Positions 57,467 to 64,000 of a DNA stretch of 64,000 nt are shown here, in pieces. The notes under the pieces are model-generated. The model had not been told where the DNA came from and made no database searches. It worked only from the letters and a program-made list of their open reading frames with translations. Location of the stretch: contig JBOZIK010000001.1 in assembly GCA_051453625.1 (NCBI GenBank), positions 58,852,186-58,916,185 of the forward strand, in the 5' to 3' direction. This DNA is from Welwitschia mirabilis. Lineage: Eukaryota; Gnetophyta; Gnetopsida; Welwitschiales. The first letter of the stretch is position 1. The number at the start of each line of letters is the position of its first letter. The position numbers and the translations under genes were made by a program.

Positions 57467-58099
57467 TACATTTCACAATACGATGAGATAAATAAATGAA
57501 TGAATTTCATATGTTATGATATAATAATTATGTTTTAGTAAGTAGCTTTACCTCAAATGACACCTAGGACCTCATCGTTTCTTAAGATCAATTTTGATTT
57601 TTACAACTTAAAGTGAGGAGAGTATAATAATGTTAGAGGAGTAAGGACCCATAAGTCAGTTGATTCCCAATGAAGTTCTCATAGCTACCTGAGGTAGAAC
57701 ACTGTGGTGCTTATCCTTTTTTTTAATTATTAGTATACATAAAACATATATACATAAATAACCCATCCTATGATGGAATATTTTATCAATTCCTCATGAA
57801 ATGAATAATGCATAATCTCTTATTTAAGACTTGTCAATATAATTTTTTATTCCCAAAAGGATTCATGGTTATCTCACATGATTTTAAAGATCAAAGTGCA
57901 AAATAAATCTCTAAGAATTTGACATGTTTTATTATCTATTTTAGTTATTCTTATGAATGGAGTGAAGTATCCTATCCACTCTATAAGAGCTTCTTAAATA
58001 ATCTAATAGAGATTTATGATCATTATAAATTCTCAATTTTTGTTCATTCACTTGATAAGTTAACTTTTACTCAAGATTATATATCTTACAAGCTCCATT
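57467..58099 (-). other. Spacer between LTR and integrase relic
   Basis: No coding signal. In the minus direction it would be the 3' untranslated part of an element ending in the LTR at 57466. A clear polypurine tract was not found. Confidence 0.4.
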
Positions 58100-59172
58100 T
58101 CCTAGTACTTTAATTACTATAGATGGTCCAAGTCAATTTTGTGTATATTTCTATTTTGGGTAAACTTTCTTAGGGTCATAAACTAGTATTGAATTACCTT
58201 CTTTAATTTCAAGTTTTCTTATATTATGATCATGATTTATTTTGGTTTTCTATTGTGCAAATTCTTTTCTTAAAAGGTATTTTTTTAACTCATTTAAAAT
58301 ATTCATAGTTTCAATCTATTCTTCTTAAGCTTTATCTAACTTGCATTTTTGTTTCTTAACTAATTTCAAAATTTTAATTTTAAACTCTATTAGTGATATT
58401 GTCCTTTTTCTATAACTTAGTCCATTACCATGAAATTTGTACTATGTTTTTAAGTTATTTTATAGATCCATAAAGCTTCATTTAATTTTTTGGTCTGGTC
58501 GATATTTTTACTATTGATAGTTTTATTTAATATTCTATTTAATTCTTTGTTGATTACTTTATCTTAGCCACTGATCTTAGAATGGTAGGAAGTAGATAGC
58601 TTATGATGTATTTCATATTGAAGAACAAATTTTTCAAGAAGTTCACTAGTAAAATAAGTTCTCCTATTAGAGATAAGACCTTTAGATACTCTAAACTAAT
58701 AAATAATGTTTTTAAGAAAAAGGTTTATAACAGTCTCAAAAGAATAATGTACTATAACCTTATCTTCTACCCATGTGGTAAGATAATAGACATAGAACAA
58801 AATACACTTTTTTCCATATGAAGGAGGATTAATTGGACCAGTGAAGTCTATTCCTTATACTTTAAGGGGTTCAATTAATTGCATCTATTATTGTGGCATC
58901 TTCAACTTTTGAGTAAATGCTTTTTCCTTTTGGCATTTATCACATTTTTGAACATAGGTGAAGAAATTTTGAATATAGTTGGCTAATAGTGTCTTATGTG
59001 CAGAATTTTTACTTTTATTCTTCTTACACTATAGTTCCTTCCCCTCTTTCCTCATAAGCATTTTTGAGGATTTCTCTTTGTAATTCTTCTTGAACACATC
59101 TTCTTATAATCGGGTTCTTGAATTTTTTAACTAAAACTTTATTATGCCATATATAATTGCTATCTTCCTTTA
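58100..59172 (-). pseudogene. Athila-type Ty3/gypsy integrase relic
   Basis: Minus-strand order: VKKFKNPIIRRCVQEEL near 59080-59130, a zinc-finger half CDKCQKEKAF near 58930, GIDFTGPINPPSYGKK (58800-58850; first catalytic Asp kept), then YYLTTWVE. The second site reads GLISNRRTYFTS near 58650 (Asp to Asn where ISDGGTHF is expected). The third is near 58560, where the Glu position reads DKVINKEL (Lys). Next come LNEALWIYKI and a C-terminal segment KEGNSILVYDPKKVYPK near 58150-58215. The order and wording are those of Athila integrases. The upstream end is cut at 59172, before RNase H and RT, by the junction with X2. Confidence 0.85.
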
Positions 59173-59179
59173 GTAACTT

Positions 59180-59650
59180 CTTCTTTCAAACATATATAAA
59201 TGTAGTAATGTTAGAACTTTTTGATTATTTAAAATAGGCACTAGCTTAATTTCTATTATTCAAGAGAGGATGAAAAGTTCAAGTTCCAAATTTTTATTTA
59301 TTAGAATCCTCTCATTAACTATAGTTCTCCCAGTATAGCCATCTTTAGTTTAGTGTCTTATTTCCTATTAGCCTCTTCAATTCATCTTCCTCCATTTAGT
59401 AAATTTAATATTCTTTAGAGGTCCTCTTTAGAAAATGAAATTTTTGTATTGTAAACAATAGTCTTAATTAAATCTTCTAATTCTTTAAACTCTAAATATT
59501 TGTAGAACTTGAAAACTATCTCAAAGTTATGCTCTTCTTGCATTATTAACAAATCATACCATTCTAAATCAAGTATTCAATGTTTAAAATCTATGAGATA
59601 TGGTTTTATAAGGATTCCTCTAAAATCCATAAAGATATAATTTTGCATTT
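59180..59650 (-). pseudogene. Env-like domain fragment (X2 copy 3)
   Basis: The same frame as at 36010-36420: FEIVFKFYKYLEFKELEDL, then ISFSKEDL*RILNLLNGGR and TIVNERILINKNLELEL. Truncated within the domain at the junction. Confidence 0.5.
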
Positions 59651-61410
59651 TGATAAATAAAAATGTTCTTTAAGATAATAAAAAGTACATGAAAACGTAA
59701 GATTTAGGTTAGGTTAACTAGCTCACAAACTAGTAGCTAAGGCTATCAATTAGTTTTAAGTTAACATTTCATTTAGCCCAGTGCTTTAGACTATCATGCA
59801 AGATAATAATTATTGAAAATTTATCATATTTATCAAGCTAAAATTGTCAACATCATAGCATGTTTTAGGGTTTCCTTTAAAGTTTTATATTTTAAAAATT
59901 TTTCCTTTTTTGGATGATTTTTCATTTTTTGACATTAATGAGATTAAAAATAACAATGGATTTTCAATGAATTTCCAAATGCATATGTGATTTCACTTTT
60001 ATTTTTTCTTCTATTCTCATTTTTGTTTTCTAACTTTCCAACAATTTTATATTGCCCCCAAGAAATAAAATTGCATACTCCTAAACGCAAAGAATAATTA
60101 CTTACCATGAGGGTTGCAAATACCTAAGTAACCATGGAAACTCTAAGAGTAAAGGGAAGTGTCATGAAAGTTACAAATATCGTATGAAATCAAATGAAAA
60201 AATGTAAAGTTACTTGGTGTTATCTTTATAAGCTTGGAAATGTATGTGTTGTTATTAATCCATCATATATCAATTGATCTCAAATCTGAATTTCTCACAT
60301 CTAATAATGTTGAAATTATCTACTGCTATGTTAAGGTGATAGTAAGACAAATTCACCTATCACTCACTATGAAGGGGATCGAGAAACTTAAAGGAATCAT
60401 CAAGTTTGATGTTAAATGAGAAAGGGTTAGAAGGATGGGTTTAAAACTAAAAGGGGTCATTACGTTTGGTGTTAAGTAAGAGAGGATTGGAAAAGGGGTT
60501 GAAAAATTTAAAGGGATTATCAATTTTTGTGTTAAATAAAGTAAAAGATAATAAGATGGTCATATTTAAGTGGTTACAAATTCTCAGCATCACAGTATTT
60601 GAAGGGAGTCATTGAGAACTTCAAAGTTCTTAATGAGGGTCCCCAAAGACACATCTTGAGTTTGTATTTGGGTTCAAAGGGTTCTTTAAGAACTCACATG
60701 TTCTCAAAGAGGACCTTCTAATTTGTTTCCACTAAAATATTTAATTGAAAAGTAATGAGAGTTTATGACTAGTTAAAGGTGACATAAAGTGAAAAGTCAA
60801 GTGGGATCATCGAATTTGATACCCCCTCTTGCAAACTACAGTTACATCAAGATTTGGTTAAGAAAAGATTTAATCCAGAATTTAGGTTCTAGATTAAGAA
60901 ATTACTTAATGTGATGATTAATGTAACTTTAATGTTATCATTTCTTTATGAAACGATTTAGAAGATTTGATTACTACAAAATTTCATGGATGGTGCAGAT
61001 CAAAAGCTAGCATAGGTATAAATTATTTCATGTTGATTTAGTATTTTCTTTGATTATGAATTAACATTGCTCTGACTTATTAATTCATTCCTACAAATAG
61101 GTTAAGATTAAAGGAGCTGATTTTAAGGAGAATAATGATTCTTAACTAATTTAGTCTTAGCTTTAGATTAAGCCATGATTACTTGAGTATTCATTTAATT
61201 AATTACTTTATTATAATTAAAAAAGTATTTTATAGGTATAATCCTCTTTCCATGATTATGTTGTTAAGAAATTTAATACTTGTATTAATTAAAGAATACT
61301 TGTTAAATAGAACAATTATAAAATGCACTTCTTACTTAATCTACTTAACATATTTTTCATCATTAATTTTATTATTATTTTTTTTCTTAGTGATCTATTG
61401 TATTCTCTCA

Positions 61411-62060
61411 TGGATTCCTACTCTGTTGACTTTCCCACTCCTCCTACTTTTCTAAAATATGTATATCATATTAGAAAGATTAAACAATATCTATTTAACT
61501 TTGATCTTACTCAGATTCATATGTCTTTCAGAGCATTAAGCCTATCTTCCCTTAAATAGCTGTTAGAACATAAAAAATAGTTAAGCCATATTTTTCTTCC
61601 AATAGAATTTCAGCTAAAGTACTTGATACCTTGAATTCATTTATTATGACAGAAGGTAAAGATAGAGGTTATAATGGTGGCATTTCTTTATGTTTTGATC
61701 TAATGATGCATCATCTTGCTTGTGAATATCTGAGGCTAAGGACATAATAGGTTCATCAACAGATGAGTCATAAGGAATAAATATATGATGTTGCATGGGG
61801 AAGGTTACCTAGGCAAATACAAGAGCTAAAAAGAAGGGTTGATTAATTACAAGGCATTACTCTAGAGCTCAGTTTTAATAGAAAAAATATTAAAAAATTA
61901 GCATAGGATATCAAAGGATTTACTAATTTTTGAAGTACACATCCTAGTGATATACAAATGCTAATTACTACCCTAAATGACATGCATCTATTACATCCTT
62001 TTTTAGGTCATCCTCTAGTTTGAAAGTCTAGTAAGAAGAGTAAGTATATTAGTTAATTTA
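61411..62060 (+). pseudogene. Unrecognised plus-strand ORF relic in X2 (copy 3)
   Basis: Opens MDSYSVDFPTPPTFLKYVYH and stays open longer at the start than the 50411 copy (HIRKIKQYLFNFDLTQIHMS, FRALSLSSLK). After a frame change it reads VLDTLNSFIMTEGKD, MMHHLACEYLRLRT, QIQELKRRVD, LSFNRKNIKKLA and MLITTLNDMHLLHPFLG. QIQELKRRVD could be part of a coiled coil. Together with the first copy it allows a consensus to be built; I could not assign it to a family. Confidence 0.5.
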
Positions 62061-62252
62061 AAAAGTGAATTTTTGAAGTTATTTGCTTCTATTTTTTTTG
62101 GCTCTTAGGCTTTTGTGTTTTAATAAGTGTTTATGGTGAATTGATTTAATAAAAGTATTTTTGATATCCTGACTTATAAAATAAACTTTTTGTTATTTAT
62201 TAGTTTATGTTAATCACCTTCAAAGATAATTCTCTACATTAAACTATTAATT

Positions 62253-64000
62253 TGTCATGTCCAGATTTTCCTAAGTTTAGAAACCCTCCTAGTTAATTTA
62301 AATAAATAATTAAATATTAGAAATTTAATAATAATAAGAAGTCTAGTTCCAAATTACTTAAAAATAATAACATATGTAACAAAAGTAATAGTAGAACTAA
62401 AAGTATTGCATGATATTACCTTAAATTTTATTATAAGATTAACTTGGAGTTATTATTTTGTTTGTTAGATGAAATATTTAGTTCATTATGGAGTTTACTA
62501 CTGATTATGTGTGATTTTCTATTTAATACAGTTTAACACCAAATGCCTTGATGTATTATAGATTTTTGAAACTGGAGCTTAGAAACTTTATTTTATTCAT
62601 GTAATGGAAATTATATGTGATTTTAAAGTATTAGCTCCTGTTATTTGCCTCTTGTAGTTAAAATGATATTGTATATTATTGTTCACACCTGATAGACGGA
62701 CTTGAAAAGGAAGTGTTAAGGAAACTTGAACTACTTATAGAAACTCAAATCTTATTGTCAGCCTTACTATTAGTTCTCTATTATAAATACTTGAGTCCCT
62801 CAGTCATTTGAATCATAGAAGTATACCTTACAAGTTCTGATCATGTGGAGCTTGGATTCAACTAGGGGTATCTAGGAGTTTGGCTTAAATAGGTGTGGTC
62901 CTCAACCTTTCTTATAAATATTAGTATCTTCTTGCATGTTTCAAAATTCTTTTATGTATTTGTATTTTGTGAATCTCGTATGAATGAAATATTTTTGTAT
63001 TATCTTGTGGGTGTTGTTGTTTCATAAAATCCTATAGTAATAGTTTGCGAGAGTTTATTTAAAGGTGTGTAGAGTCTATGTCTTGTGTAAGTCAGTTGTG
63101 AAGAACTTATGAACCCTAGGTCATCTTGTTGATAATTGTTCATGTCTGAGTCTTGTTAATTACCCCTTTTGAAAAGCCTTGCATGTGATTATCTTATTTG
63201 ATCAGTGACCTTAATGTTAAATTATGAAAATTAATTCCAGTTGAGGTAACCAGTTGTTAAAACCTCAGAGAGTGGAACTCTCTATTGTGAGTCCTAAGGT
63301 AACTGGACTGAACCTCCAGGATGAAAGGAAAAGATATGTGCACAATTATGATAATCTTACTCCCTCTTGGTTCTGTGTAACTAGCTTACTTGTATACAAT
63401 GTGAGATGTCACTAAAGAAGATAAATCTAATGGATGAATGACCATGGTTATGTCATCTATCCTGTTCTTTGAAACCTTCCCTAACCTATTCCATGTTGTG
63501 GGCCACACTGGAAACTATGTTGGATAGCAGTTCTCATACCATACTTGCATGTGTAGGAACCAATGTAACTGGAGATGCATAGAGAGTTAAGGATGCAATG
63601 CAAAACTATGTGTCATCTATTTATTTGCTTCAGTTATTCAAAATTTCATACTTTAGTAGTTGTAATTGAAAGAAGACATCATGAGAGAGTCGTGTATTTT
63701 TCACATGATATGTTATAGTTGAACAGAAAAAATATTTTATTGTGTGCTTAAATATTTCAATTATGCTTAATTTATGTGGAAATTATTGTGCAAAATTTGA
63801 AGTTTTTCTTTAGAGCTATTTCCCTTGAGTAAAGCACACAATTGTACTCATCTTGAATTTGTCTAAATATTTCTATGAATTATCTATTTCTTATTTTTGT
63901 ACCTTATAGCTACAAGTTCTTAGTTGGTTTATGTAAAATATTATTAATGTTAATTCTAGCTTGAGCAGTTAAATAACTTTGAAGGGAAACAAGTTTATTG
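62253..64000 (+). mobile_element. Probable LTR start of another element, right end beyond window
   Basis: The X2 text ends at 62251, and TGTCATGTCCAGATTTTCC follows, a start like that of many chromovirus (Tekay/Del-type) LTRs. Possible TATA boxes, TATAAATA, lie at about 62783 and 62925, with less AT-rich sequence after them, as in LTR promoters. No PBS, partner LTR or coding domain is visible before the window ends, and orientation is assumed. Confidence 0.4.

Larger units (their letters stand above)
59173..62251 (-). mobile_element. X2 relic, copy 3
   Basis: Aligns with 36010-37443 joined to 49594-51270, that is, X2 without copia-1. The minus strand begins to read into the env-like domain (59400-59640, LEWYDLLIMQEEHNFEIVFK and IVYNTKISFSKEDL) and is cut after LYMFE at the 59173 junction with the integrase relic. 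The plus strand holds the second copy of the unrecognised ORF. The right end is cut by the LTR-like sequence at 62253. Confidence 0.65.

Overview
This is a plant nuclear window: AT-rich, gene-poor, and built almost wholly of decayed, nested retrotransposons. I recognise no host gene, no tRNA or rRNA gene and no CRISPR array. Plant origin rests on element types known only from plants: a LINE whose ORF1 joins a DUF4283-like domain to zinc knuckles; SIRE/Maximus-like Ty1/copia elements with initiator-Met primer-binding sites (PBS) and an extra 3' 'putative plant transposon protein' (env-like) ORF; and Athila-like Ty3/gypsy elements whose PBS resembles the 3' end of tRNA-Asp. I cannot name the species.

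Layout. 1-3680: LINE on the minus strand, cut by the left edge (ORF1 2384-3452, ORF2 below 2371). 3681-8680: unassigned sequence, one unrecognised plus-strand ORF relic (4597), and a relic (about 5440-7915) called X1. 8681-23794: Athila-like, apparently non-autonomous element on the minus strand. Its left LTR is split by a second element (9554-17360, target duplication ATTGA) that has 2.3-kb LTRs and a 3.2-kb non-coding interior. 25200-51359: one long relic, X (X1+X2), with an env-like/coiled-coil ORF on the minus strand, split by two copia insertions: copia-2 (25921-33729; gag and env-like ORF kept, no pol seen) and copia-1 (37444-49593; gag, protease, integrase, RT, RNase H, env-like). Copia-1 itself holds a plus-strand Athila-like insertion (LTR 44670-45914, leader and gag to an assembly gap at 47471). 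51370-57466: minus-strand Athila-like element (right LTR 56212-57466, remnant of the left LTR at 51370). 58100-59172: Athila-type integrase relic. 59173-62251: second copy of X2, an empty-site reference for the copia-1 insertion. 62253-64000: probable start of another LTR.

How the parts relate. X is oldest; copia-1 and copia-2 landed in it; an Athila-like element landed in copia-1; the 9.5-17.4 kb element landed in an Athila-like LTR. Every coding region is broken. Many visible losses at catalytic residues fit G-to-A or C-to-T changes on the element sense strand, as expected from long-methylated, silenced DNA. The most unusual structures are evenly spaced hairpins in the Athila-like leaders, LTRs carrying repeated copies of their own edge plus a PBS-like sequence, and a shared plus-strand ORF relic in X2 that I cannot assign. 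Domain calls come from reading translations by eye; no database search was possible. Six assembly gaps (N runs) interrupt the window.
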